Assembly: GCA_030524635.1 (NCBI GenBank)
Contig: JAUNGG010000021.1
Span: 1 to 59,112, forward strand
Direction of reading: 5' to 3'
Source of the DNA: Lachnospiraceae bacterium
GTDB lineage: Bacteria; Bacillota; Clostridia; Lachnospirales; Lachnospiraceae
DNA: 59,112 bases
Shown: positions 9,196 through 17,325 of the stretch, one piece after another
Position numbering within the stretch: the first letter of the stretch is position 1
How the letters are laid out: each line of letters starts with the position of its first letter
Notes under the pieces: model-generated
The model's input: the letters and a program-made list of their open reading frames with translations, nothing else
The model's database searches: none
Told to the model about the DNA's origin: nothing
Position numbers and translations under genes: made by a program

Positions 9196-10182
9196 ATGGA
9201 GAAGAAAGTGACCATTATCATTCCAAATTTTAACGGATTAACCTATATGGAGCCCTGCTTCGAAGCTCTGGAAGCCCAGAACTGCAAGGATTTTACCGTT
9301 CTGGTGGTGGACAATGGCTCTGATGACGGAAGTGTGGAGTGGCTGAAGGAAAAGCAGATCCCATCTGTCTTTCTGCCGGAGAATACCGGCTTTTCCGGTG
9401 CGGTGAACGTGGGAATTAAAAGCAGCACCACTCCCTATGTAATCCTCCTGAATAATGACACAAAGGTGGACAAGGATTATGTAGGCGAGATGATCCGCGC
9501 CATAGAACGTTCTCCTAAAATATTTTCCGTCAGCAGCAAGATGATTCAGATGTACCATCCGGAGCTGATGGACGATGCGGGGGATATGTACTGTCTCCTG
9601 GGCTGGGCCTATCAGCGGGGAGTGGGGCGAAGCTCCCTGGGTTATCAACGGCCGGTCCGCGTTTTTTCCGCCTGTGCCGGAGCCGCGATCTACCGCCGGG
9701 AAGTATTTGATGAGATCGGATATTTTGATGAGATGCATTTTGCATACCTGGAGGATCTGGATGTAGGCTACCGTGCCAGGATTGCCGGTTATGACAATAT
9801 TTACTGTCCCACCGCAGTAGTCTACCATGTAGGCAGCGGCACCAGCGGCTCCAAATACAATTCCTTTAAGGTAAAGCTGGCGGCCAGAAATAATATTTAT
9901 TTGAATTACAAAAATATGCCGGTTCTTCAGCTTATCATCAATTTTCCCGGAATTTTTGCCGGAACCGTATTAAAATACGGATTTTTTCGAAAGATAGGCT
10001 ATGGGAAGGATTATCTGGCAGGCTTGAAGGAAGGCATCGCCACTGCCAGAAGGTGCAGAAAAGTCCCATACCAGCCAGAGCATTTGAAACATTATCTGGC
10101 AATTGAATGGGAGCTTTTTGCCGCCACCTGGCTCTATGTATATGAATTTTCCAGAAGGCAGATCGGAAAGCTTCGAAAATAA
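9196..10182 (+). CDS. Family 2 glycosyltransferase (rhamnosyltransferase-like)
   Basis: 328-residue GT2 enzyme. It opens with KVTIIIPNFNGL, has the nucleotide-binding VVDNGSDDGS and metal-site segment LLNNDTKV, and the acceptor-side motif FAYLEDLDVGYRAR. The architecture resembles WbbL/RfbF-type rhamnosyltransferases, which add sugars from dTDP- or UDP-donors to lipid-linked chains. The start at 9196 has a purine-rich AGGAAAGGAGAAGG ahead of it. The longer in-frame reading from 9085 would overlap the previous gene by 89 bp, so it was rejected. It is followed after 62 bp by the initiating sugar-phosphate transferase. Confidence 0.82.
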   Translation: MEKKVTIIIPNFNGLTYMEPCFEALEAQNCKDFTVLVVDNGSDDGSVEWLKEKQIPSVFLPENTGFSGAVNVGIKSSTTPYVILLNNDTKVDKDYVGEMIRAIERSPKIFSVSSKMIQMYHPELMDDAGDMYCLLGWAYQRGVGRSSLGYQRPVRVFSACAGAAIYRREVFDEIGYFDEMHFAYLEDLDVGYRARIAGYDNIYCPTAVVYHVGSGTSGSKYNSFKVKLAARNNIYLNYKNMPVLQLIINFPGIFAGTVLKYGFFRKIGYGKDYLAGLKEGIATARRCRKVPYQPEHLKHYLAIEWELFAATWLYVYEFSRRQIGKLRK

Positions 10183-10244
10183 AGGGGCTGGAAGAGTCCG
10201 GGAAAATCGATATAATAGCTGGATAAAACCCAAGGTGATATACT

Positions 10245-11663
10245 ATGATAAAGGATAATCAGAAATCATTAAACCGGTCACATGTGATACTGGATGCATT
10301 TGTCATTGCGCTTTCCTACACACTGGCCTGGTATCTTGTAATTGAAAGTGGAATTTTCCTGGAAGCAGGTACTGGTGTGCTGGCACCCAGCGTATATTTC
10401 CTTCCTCTTCCCATCATTATTCCGCTGTACTTGTTTTTTTATGGGATCTTTCATCTCTACACCCCAAAGCGTGTACAGGGACGCCGGGTAGAGTTTGCTA
10501 ATATCTGCAAGGCCAATACCATCGGTCTTTTGATTTTTACCCTGGTCCTGTATTTGGGCGGTAAGAATCCATATTTGTACAATTTCTCCCGTATGATGGT
10601 GATGGCATTCTTCGTCATCAATATCGGGGCAGAGGGCTTAGAGCGCTACCTGATCCGAAAGGTACTGCATTCTATGCGCTCAAAGGGCTATAACCAGAAG
10701 CATATCCTGCTGATCGGGTACAGCCGCGCAGCAGAAGGATTTATCGACCGGGTGATCACGAACCCGGAATGGGGCTATCATATTCAGGGAATCTTAGATG
10801 ATCAGCGTCCTTTAGGCTACCAGTACCGCCAGATTCCGGTTCTGGGAAGATGTTCCGACTTAAAGAAGCTTCTGGAGGAAAATCGTCTGGATGAGATTGC
10901 CATTACCTTAAGCTTAAAGGAATATGAGAAGCTGGAACGGATCGTAGCTATCTGCGAGAAGAGCGGCGTCCATACAAAATTTATTCCGGACTATAACAAT
11001 ATCATCCCCACCAGGCCGTACACGGAGGATCTGCAGGGACTTCCGGTCATCAATATCCGCCATGTGCCGTTAAATAATCTGTTAAATGCCACAGTAAAAC
11101 GGATCATGGATATCTTCGGTGCACTGGTGGCAATCATCCTGTTCTCCCCGCTGATGCTGGTGACAGCGGTGCTTGTGAAGCTGACCTCACCAGGTCCCAT
11201 TATCTACAGCCAGGAGCGGGTGGGACTGCATAACCGCCCATTTAAAATGTACAAGTTCCGTTCCATGGAGGTGCAGGCGCCGTCAGCAGAAAAGTCCAAG
11301 TGGACGACGCCTCATGACCCGCGTGTTACTGCAGTGGGAAAAGTGATCCGAAAGACCAGCATTGATGAGATGCCGCAGTTTTTCAATATCCTGAAGGGCG
11401 ATATGAGCCTGGTAGGACCAAGGCCGGAACGGCCATTTTTCGTAGAACGATTTAAGGAGGAGATCCCACGATACATGGTAAAGCATCAGGTGCGCCCCGG
11501 CTTGACCGGATGGGCGCAGGTCAACGGCTACCGGGGAGATACCTCCATCACCAAGCGGATCGAGCATGATCTGTATTACATTGAAAACTGGAGCCTGGGA
11601 TTTGATTTTAAGATCTTATTCCTGACGATATTTAAAGGCTTTATTAATAAAAACGCGTATTAA
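10245..11663 (+). CDS. Undecaprenyl-phosphate sugar-1-phosphate transferase (WcaJ/WbaP-type, PHPT)
   Basis: Polyisoprenyl-phosphate hexose-1-phosphate transferase that starts polysaccharide repeat-unit synthesis on undecaprenyl phosphate. Residues 1-125 hold four membrane helices. Residues 145-260 hold a Rossmann-like domain (ILLIGYSRAAEGF). From about 285 a membrane-dipping helix leads into the catalytic domain with SPGPIIYSQERVG, YKFRSM, TSIDEMPQFFNI, LVGPRPERP and RPGLTGWAQVNG. Length, 472 residues, is normal. It lies late in the cluster and 16 bp ahead of the LCP protein, so initiation and final attachment are encoded side by side. Confidence 0.92.
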   Translation: MIKDNQKSLNRSHVILDAFVIALSYTLAWYLVIESGIFLEAGTGVLAPSVYFLPLPIIIPLYLFFYGIFHLYTPKRVQGRRVEFANICKANTIGLLIFTLVLYLGGKNPYLYNFSRMMVMAFFVINIGAEGLERYLIRKVLHSMRSKGYNQKHILLIGYSRAAEGFIDRVITNPEWGYHIQGILDDQRPLGYQYRQIPVLGRCSDLKKLLEENRLDEIAITLSLKEYEKLERIVAICEKSGVHTKFIPDYNNIIPTRPYTEDLQGLPVINIRHVPLNNLLNATVKRIMDIFGALVAIILFSPLMLVTAVLVKLTSPGPIIYSQERVGLHNRPFKMYKFRSMEVQAPSAEKSKWTTPHDPRVTAVGKVIRKTSIDEMPQFFNILKGDMSLVGPRPERPFFVERFKEEIPRYMVKHQVRPGLTGWAQVNGYRGDTSITKRIEHDLYYIENWSLGFDFKILFLTIFKGFINKNAY

Positions 11664-11679
11664 TCAATGAGGAGATGCG

Positions 11680-13671
11680 ATGGGAAATGATTTAGATGAA
11701 AACGGGAGAGCTGGAGCCGGCAGAAGCCGACGCCGCAAAAGCACAGCGCTTCGGGAAAAGCCAGCAGGCGGACCGGATCAGCGAACAGCTAACGGAGCCA
11801 GCCAGCATCAGGCGGGCGGAGCGAATCCACGATCTGCGTCAGGACGAGAGCAGAGACAGGCAGCAGCCGGAAGGCTTCCGGCTCCGAGAAAGAAGAAAAC
11901 ATCGAAGACGCGCCGGAGGATCATCACCATGATCATTGCGGAGTGCTTTGCACTGCTGTTTATCTTTGGCTACGGCTTCGTTGCCAGAAGATGGAACATG
12001 ATCCAGCGCATGGAGGATTGGGTGCCGGAGGAGGTGGAGAATCCTAACTTTTCCGTGGATCTTCCTCAGTATGAAAAGCAGAAGGGGCACTGGGGCATTT
12101 ATATTTTCGGCGTAGACAGCCGTGGCTCCAATGTGGGAAAGGGAACGAACGCGGATGTGAATATGATCTGCGACATCAACCATGATACCGGAGAGATCCG
12201 GCTGGTCAGCGTGTTCCGCGATTCCTATTTGAATGTGAATGAGAACGGCAGCTACAATAAGATCAACCAGGCTTACTTTACCGGCGGTCCCAGCAATGCG
12301 GCCAAGATGCTGAATAAAAATTTGGATCTGAATGTGGGTGATTTCGTGACCTTCAACTGGAAGGCAGTGGCAGACGGCATCAATATTTTAGGCGGTGTGG
12401 ATATGGAGATCAGCAACGCGGAATTCTACTATATCAACTCCTTTATCACGGAAACGGTGGAGGCTACCGGCGTGTATTCCACCCATTTAAAGAAGGCAGG
12501 AATGAACCATTTAGATGGCGTTCAGGCAGTTGCCTACGGCCGGCTGCGCCTGATGGATACGGATTTTGCCAGAACGGAGCGCCAGAGAAAGGTGATTCAG
12601 GCGGCCTTTGAGAAGGCGAAGAAAGCAGATTTTGCCACATTAAACCAGCTTACCCTGACCTTGTTCCCGCAGGTGGCTACCAGTGTGGATATGCAGGATA
12701 TCATCAGCCTGCTTGGGGATGTAGGCAAGTATTATATTGGAGAAACAGGAGGATTTCCCTTCGCCCGGGGCGATGCCAATATGGGCAAGAAGGGAGCCTG
12801 CGTGATTCCGCAGACGCTGGAGAGCAATGTGAAGGAGCTGCACCAGTTCCTTTACGGGGAGGAAAATTATGTTCCCAGCAATACGGTAAAGCAGATCAGC
12901 GCAAAGATCTCCAGCGATACCGGTATGTACACACAAGGCGTGTCTGTGGGCCATGTTTCCACCAGCGGAGGGGCCATACCAAGCCCTACCAAGGCGGCAA
13001 AGGTCACAGAAGCATCTGAGAAAGAAACGAGACAAAGCAAGGAAGAAGATTCCAAGGAAGATTCTTCCAGGGAATCTAAGGAATCCGAAGAAGAAAAAGA
13101 GTCGGAGAAGGAAAGCACAAAGGCAGATGGCTCTGAGACGAAGCGTACAGAGGAAGGCTCTTCACCATCCAGGGAAGAAACCAGACCTGTTGCTACCTTG
13201 CCGGCAGGAGAGCGCCCAGGGGGAGGCAGTTCTTCCACATCTCCAGGAGACCGGACGGACAACCATCCGGTGGAGGAGCCAACAGCGGCCAGGCCGGGGC
13301 ATTCTTCAGAAGGATCCTCTGATTCAGGGGTACATCCGGGAGGCAGCGCTGGAAATCCAACTGCGGCAGAAAAGCCGGACATGTCATCTACTTTAAGTCC
13401 GGCAGATGGAAATGGGCCGGGAACGGGAGGAAGCCGGGAACCTACATCAGCCTCCGGCCCTGGAACTTCAGGGGGCCAGTCCTCCCAGAAACCAGTAAGT
13501 CCAGGAAGTACAGGCGGGCCAGGTACGAATAATTCCTCTGGTCCAGGCAATTCAGGCAGCCAGGGAAGCATTACTGTGCCCAGGCCGGATACTCCGGGAA
13601 CTTCAGGTGCGGATCCGGTGCAGCCAGGAAGCGGTGTAACCACCATTCCGGCAGGCCCGAATATTTCCTGA
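11680..13671 (+). CDS. LytR-CpsA-Psr (LCP) family wall polymer ligase with long C-terminal tail
   Basis: LCP proteins transfer lipid-linked polymers to peptidoglycan outside the membrane. Residues 1-80 are a basic cytoplasmic tail, 81-102 a membrane helix, and about 135-345 the LCP domain (DSRGSNVGKGTNADV, SVFRDSYLNV, GRLRLMDTDFARTERQRK), with the conserved Arg and Asp residues that hold the polyprenyl phosphate. From about 420 to 663 the sequence is low-complexity: first Glu/Ser/Lys-rich, then Gly/Pro/Ser/Thr-rich. That part probably spans or lies in the wall. Most family members lack so long a tail. As last gene of the polysaccharide cluster it most likely attaches the product of the genes upstream. 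Confidence 0.9.
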   Translation: MGNDLDENGRAGAGRSRRRKSTALREKPAGGPDQRTANGASQHQAGGANPRSASGREQRQAAAGRLPAPRKKKTSKTRRRIITMIIAECFALLFIFGYGFVARRWNMIQRMEDWVPEEVENPNFSVDLPQYEKQKGHWGIYIFGVDSRGSNVGKGTNADVNMICDINHDTGEIRLVSVFRDSYLNVNENGSYNKINQAYFTGGPSNAAKMLNKNLDLNVGDFVTFNWKAVADGINILGGVDMEISNAEFYYINSFITETVEATGVYSTHLKKAGMNHLDGVQAVAYGRLRLMDTDFARTERQRKVIQAAFEKAKKADFATLNQLTLTLFPQVATSVDMQDIISLLGDVGKYYIGETGGFPFARGDANMGKKGACVIPQTLESNVKELHQFLYGEENYVPSNTVKQISAKISSDTGMYTQGVSVGHVSTSGGAIPSPTKAAKVTEASEKETRQSKEEDSKEDSSRESKESEEEKESEKESTKADGSETKRTEEGSSPSREETRPVATLPAGERPGGGSSSTSPGDRTDNHPVEEPTAARPGHSSEGSSDSGVHPGGSAGNPTAAEKPDMSSTLSPADGNGPGTGGSREPTSASGPGTSGGQSSQKPVSPGSTGGPGTNNSSGPGNSGSQGSITVPRPDTPGTSGADPVQPGSGVTTIPAGPNIS

Positions 13672-13692
13672 GATTGTTCATGAACTTTATTA

Positions 13693-13739
13693 TTTCATCA
13701 TAATTTCATCACAATTCCATCACAATTCACTGATACAAT
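13693..13739 (+). promoter_or_regulatory. Four 11-bp-spaced direct repeats ahead of a -10 box (htrA promoter)
   Basis: TTTCAT at 13693 and 13704, TTCCAT at 13715 and TTCACT at 13726 recur with a spacing of exactly 11 bp. They run up to a TACAAT box at 13734-13739. No good -35 box is present. Direct repeats one helical turn apart covering the -35 region are the usual binding pattern of OmpR/PhoB-family response regulators. The likely target is the HtrA gene starting 138 bp downstream. Which regulator binds is unknown. Confidence 0.6.
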
Positions 13740-13772
13740 TGCTTTCGTAAACGGAGAGAAGGCAGTACAGCA

Positions 13773-13865
13773 GGACAGTGTTGGAAGGATGTACAAGATT
13801 GCAGCCAGGAAGGATACTGTCCGGAATGGCTGCATAAATTATAGGTTTCTTAAGTTATTAAGAAA
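13773..13865 (+). promoter_or_regulatory. Structured 5' untranslated region of the htrA-like gene
   Basis: Two helices interleave: GGACAGT (13773-13779) with ACTGTCC (13816-13822), and TGCAGCCA (13800-13807) with TGGCTGCA (13827-13834). They could form a pseudoknot or exclude each other. A third hairpin, TTTCTTAA (13846-13853) with TTAAGAAA (13858-13865), runs into the ribosome binding site AAAGGGGA just before the start codon and could limit its access. Found by eye; no folding was computed. Confidence 0.45.
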
Positions 13866-13877
13866 GGGGATTTTAGT

Positions 13878-15704
13878 ATGTATCAAGATGACTATGAGAA
13901 GAATAGACAGGAACAATCAGGCGGAACGCAGGACTATCCAACCGACCCTGTGAACAACAGTGCAGGGCAGATGGAATCTGCAGAGAGGACTTACCAGGAA
14001 TCGGATGGGAATGCTGCAATGAATGGCTCACAAGTGCAGAGCGCCGCAGGAGCCGACAGCCAGGGACAGACTGTATCCGGAAACAATTACAGCGGAAGCT
14101 ATAACAGCAATCCAGGCCAGACTGCATCTGGCAGTAATTACGGCGGCAGCTACAATAATGGGGTAAATCAGACTGGATCCGACGGCAATTATGGCGGCAG
14201 CTATCATAACGGGTCAAATCAGACTGGATCCGACGGCAATTACGGCAGAGGCTATCAGAATGGAGCCGGCCAGCCCGGGGCTGGAAACAGCTATGGCGGC
14301 GGATATGGTACAGCCCCATCGGGAATGAACCATGGTTACGGTTCCGGTCAGCCGAACCAGAATCGCGGCTACGGCAGCCAGCAGCCCCATCAGCACTATG
14401 CACCATGGCAGCAGCCGCAGCAGTTCCAGCAGCAGAACCGGAAGCCGGAGCGGAAGAAAAAACCGCATCCTATCTTGAAGAAGGCTGCAGGAATCACGGC
14501 AGCCGCCCTGCTCTTCGGAGTTGTGGCAGGAGGAACGATTTCCGGCGTTAATCTGGTAGTCAGCCGGTTTGCGGCGAATGGCTACAGAACGGAAGAAACC
14601 CAGACTACCTTAGCGCAGGCAGAGACCGTGCCGGCTCCGACACAGCCAAGCATGGGAAATGATGGAAGCGCTGCAGTGAATGCAGTTCCGGCGATCACCA
14701 ATGACGTGTCTGCCATTGTGGAGAAAGCGATGCCGTCTGTAGTAGCCATCAACAGCGTGACAGAATATCAGACCCAGAACTGGTTCGGCCAGCCTCAGGT
14801 TTACCAGGGCAAGGGCAGCGGCTCCGGCATTATTGTGGGAGAGAGCGATACCGAGCTTCTGATCGTGACCAATAATCATGTGGTAGAAGGTGCAAAGAGC
14901 ATCGGCGTTGTGTTTGCAGATAATGAGAGCGTGGAGGCCAATATTAAGGGAACTGACTCGGAAAATGACCTGGCGGTGGTTGCTGTGGCGTTAGATAAGA
15001 TCGCAGACAGCACCAAGAGCAAGATCGCAGTGGCCACATTAGGGGATTCCGATTCGCTGAAGGTTGGTCAGGGCGTGATTGCCATCGGAAATGCATTGGG
15101 CTATGGACAGTCTGTGACCGTTGGCTATGTCAGCGCACTGGACCGCGAAGTGAAGACCAATGAGCAGACCACCAGAAATCTGCTTCAGACGGATGCGGCG
15201 ATCAACCCCGGCAACAGCGGCGGCGCCCTTTTAAATATGCAGGGTGAGGTCATCGGTATCAATTCCGCCAAGTATTCCTCCACAGAGGTTGAGGGAATGG
15301 GTTATGCGATCCCGATCTCCAAGGTACATGATATTATTGACAATCTGATGACCAAGAAGACCAGGATTCAGATCGAGGAGTCAAAGCAGGGATATCTGGG
15401 AATCCAGGGAACCGATATTGATTCCAACGCTTCCACTCTGTACGGAATGCCCCAGGGCGTTTACGTGTACAAGATCATGGACGGTGGTGCGGCTGCTTCC
15501 TCTGATTTAAAGGAAAAGGACATCATCACCAAGTTTGACGGTCAGACCGTCAAAAGCATGTCTGAGCTTAAAAATATGCTGACCTACTACGCAGGCGGCG
15601 ACACAGTTCAGATTACAGTACAATCTCTGGCAGACGGACAGTATGTGGAGCGCCAGGTGGAGCTTACGCTGGGAACGAGACCGGAAGAGGAAAGCCAAAA
15701 TTAA
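13878..15704 (+). CDS. HtrA/DegP-family membrane serine protease (S1C) with PDZ domain
   Basis: Membrane-anchored quality-control protease, 608 residues. Residues 1-195 are a Gly/Asn/Gln-rich cytoplasmic segment containing a near-perfect 17-residue repeat (NQTGSDGNYGGSY type; 51-bp DNA period, second copy from 14222). A membrane helix follows at about 207-230. The trypsin-like domain has His334 (TNNHVVEG), Asp364 (ENDLAVV) and Ser447 (NPGNSGGAL), so the catalytic triad is intact. A single PDZ domain occupies about 500-598. It would cleave or refold damaged proteins outside the membrane. It is monocistronic: promoter repeats lie upstream and a terminator follows at 15726. Confidence 0.93.
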   Translation: MYQDDYEKNRQEQSGGTQDYPTDPVNNSAGQMESAERTYQESDGNAAMNGSQVQSAAGADSQGQTVSGNNYSGSYNSNPGQTASGSNYGGSYNNGVNQTGSDGNYGGSYHNGSNQTGSDGNYGRGYQNGAGQPGAGNSYGGGYGTAPSGMNHGYGSGQPNQNRGYGSQQPHQHYAPWQQPQQFQQQNRKPERKKKPHPILKKAAGITAAALLFGVVAGGTISGVNLVVSRFAANGYRTEETQTTLAQAETVPAPTQPSMGNDGSAAVNAVPAITNDVSAIVEKAMPSVVAINSVTEYQTQNWFGQPQVYQGKGSGSGIIVGESDTELLIVTNNHVVEGAKSIGVVFADNESVEANIKGTDSENDLAVVAVALDKIADSTKSKIAVATLGDSDSLKVGQGVIAIGNALGYGQSVTVGYVSALDREVKTNEQTTRNLLQTDAAINPGNSGGALLNMQGEVIGINSAKYSSTEVEGMGYAIPISKVHDIIDNLMTKKTRIQIEESKQGYLGIQGTDIDSNASTLYGMPQGVYVYKIMDGGAAASSDLKEKDIITKFDGQTVKSMSELKNMLTYYAGGDTVQITVQSLADGQYVERQVELTLGTRPEEESQN

Positions 15705-15725
15705 TGATTCAACAGGATTTGCTCA

Positions 15726-15755
15726 GGCGCTGCAGGAAATGTGCAGCGCCTTTTT
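15726..15755 (+). terminator. Rho-independent terminator after the htrA-like gene
   Basis: GGCGCTGCA (15726-15734) pairs perfectly with TGCAGCGCC (15742-15750) across a 7-nt loop and is followed directly by TTTTT. It ends the transcript 22 bp after the stop codon. Confidence 0.9.
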
Positions 15756-15838
15756 ACGTATGCTTGATTAACTGGAAAATTTATGTTAAACTTATATAAT
15801 TCTATTTTTATGGCAGAGAATGAAAGAGGAGAATTAAT

Positions 15839-17272
15839 TTGGAAGATAATGAGAAGATGACCAGAGAAGAAATCGAAGGAGAGGAAACCAGGGAGACGGC
15901 AAAGCAGCCGGATCAATCAGAGGATGACACCGGTTATGAAAAGGTCTGCTACATATGCCGCAGGCCGGAAAGCAAGGCTGGCTCCATGGTTTCTATGCCT
16001 GGCGGGATCCAGCTTTGCCACGACTGCATGCAGAAGGCATTTGATGCATTAAATCAAAACGGCATGGATTTCAGCCAGATTCCCAACATGCCTTTTATGA
16101 ATTTGAATATGGGGGATTTTTCTAATTTTATGCGGCCGGACATGGCGATCCCCAAGAAGCAGAAGATCAAGAAGAAGTCGGAGGAGACCAAAACCTACAC
16201 CATACGGGATATTCCGGCGCCTCATGTGATCAAGCACCGTCTGGATGAGTACGTTGTAGGTCAGGAGCAGGCGAAAAAGGTGATGTCGGTGGCCGTTTAC
16301 AATCATTATAAGAGAGCGCTCCTAAGCCGTCAGGAGAATGATGGGCAGGAGGATCCGGTCACCATAGAGAAATCCAATATCCTGATGATCGGCCCTACCG
16401 GAAGCGGCAAAACCTATCTGGTAAAAACTTTGGCAAAGCTTCTGGATGTGCCCCTTGCCATTGCAGATGCCACCTCACTGACGGAAGCCGGTTATATTGG
16501 AGATGATATTGAGAGCGTGGTCAGCAAGCTTCTGGCAGCGGCAGACAATGATGTGGAGAAGGCGGAACGGGGCATTATCTTTATCGATGAGATCGATAAG
16601 ATCGCCAAAAAGCAGCAGATGAATACCCGTGATGTCAGCGGCGAATCGGTGCAGCAGGAGCTGTTAAAGCTGTTAGAAGGCAGCGTGGTGGAGGTGCCGG
16701 TAGGCTCCAACCAGAAGAACGCCATGACGCCTATGGCCACGGTCAACACCGATAATATCCTCTTTATCTGCGGCGGCGCCTTCCCGGATCTGGAGGATAT
16801 TATTAAGGAACGGCTGAGCCGGAAATCCTCCATGGGCTTTGGGGCGGACTTAAAAGATCAGTTTGATGAGAATAAGGATCTGCTGAAGCAGGTGAGCAAT
16901 GCAGATCTGCGAAAATTCGGCATGATCCCGGAGTTTTTAGGCCGTCTGCCGGTGACAGTCACGCTGCAGCAGCTTGACAAGGAGCTGATGAAGAAGATTC
17001 TGACAGAGCCCAGAAATGCCATCCTGAAGCAGTATGAGAAGCTGCTGGCTTACGATGAGGTGAAACTGGAATTTGATGACCAGGCACTGGACTGGATCGC
17101 AGAGGAGGCATTGAAGAAGGATACCGGAGCCAGAGCCCTGCGGGCCATTCTGGAGGAGTTTATGCTGGATATCATGTATGAGATTCCAAAGGATCCCAAT
17201 ATCGGCGCTGTCATCATCACAAGGCCCTACCTGGAAAAATGCGGCGGGCCCCGGATTGAGATGAGAGGATGA
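15839..17272 (+). CDS. ClpX-like AAA+ unfoldase with zinc finger (ClpX paralogue)
   Basis: Hexameric ATP-dependent unfoldase related to ClpX. A C4 zinc finger lies at Cys37, Cys40, Cys60 and Cys63, followed by a linker unusually rich in Met, Asn and Phe (about 70-105). The AAA+ module has Walker A GPTGSGKT at 185-192, Walker B IIFIDEIDK, pore loop GYIGDD and the arginine finger segment GRLPV. The ClpP-docking IGF tripeptide of ClpX is MGF here (332-334). At 477 residues it is longer than typical ClpX (about 420), and the usual neighbours tig and clpP are absent, so it is more likely a second copy than the housekeeping clpX. The start is TTG at 15839, with AGAGGAG about 7 bp ahead of it. Confidence 0.85.
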   Translation: MEDNEKMTREEIEGEETRETAKQPDQSEDDTGYEKVCYICRRPESKAGSMVSMPGGIQLCHDCMQKAFDALNQNGMDFSQIPNMPFMNLNMGDFSNFMRPDMAIPKKQKIKKKSEETKTYTIRDIPAPHVIKHRLDEYVVGQEQAKKVMSVAVYNHYKRALLSRQENDGQEDPVTIEKSNILMIGPTGSGKTYLVKTLAKLLDVPLAIADATSLTEAGYIGDDIESVVSKLLAAADNDVEKAERGIIFIDEIDKIAKKQQMNTRDVSGESVQQELLKLLEGSVVEVPVGSNQKNAMTPMATVNTDNILFICGGAFPDLEDIIKERLSRKSSMGFGADLKDQFDENKDLLKQVSNADLRKFGMIPEFLGRLPVTVTLQQLDKELMKKILTEPRNAILKQYEKLLAYDEVKLEFDDQALDWIAEEALKKDTGARALRAILEEFMLDIMYEIPKDPNIGAVIITRPYLEKCGGPRIEMRG

Positions 17273-17325
17273 ATGAACAGGAACCGTTCCAATTGCACTG
17301 CGGCTGCAGGCAAAGCATATGCTGA

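Noticed and set aside
10211..10216. TATAAT ahead of the sugar-1-phosphate transferase gene
   Set aside because: No convincing -35 at the right distance; the short spacing to the upstream glycosyltransferase favours co-transcription.
12867..13646. 259-codon open frame on the - strand with Pro/Ser-rich product
   Set aside because: It mirrors the low-complexity tail of the LCP gene; repetitive composition keeps the other strand open. No start site signal.
14168..14245. Short tandem DNA repeat (51-bp period)
   Set aside because: It encodes the 17-residue Gly/Asn repeat of the HtrA-like N-terminus and is explained by the protein; not a separate element.
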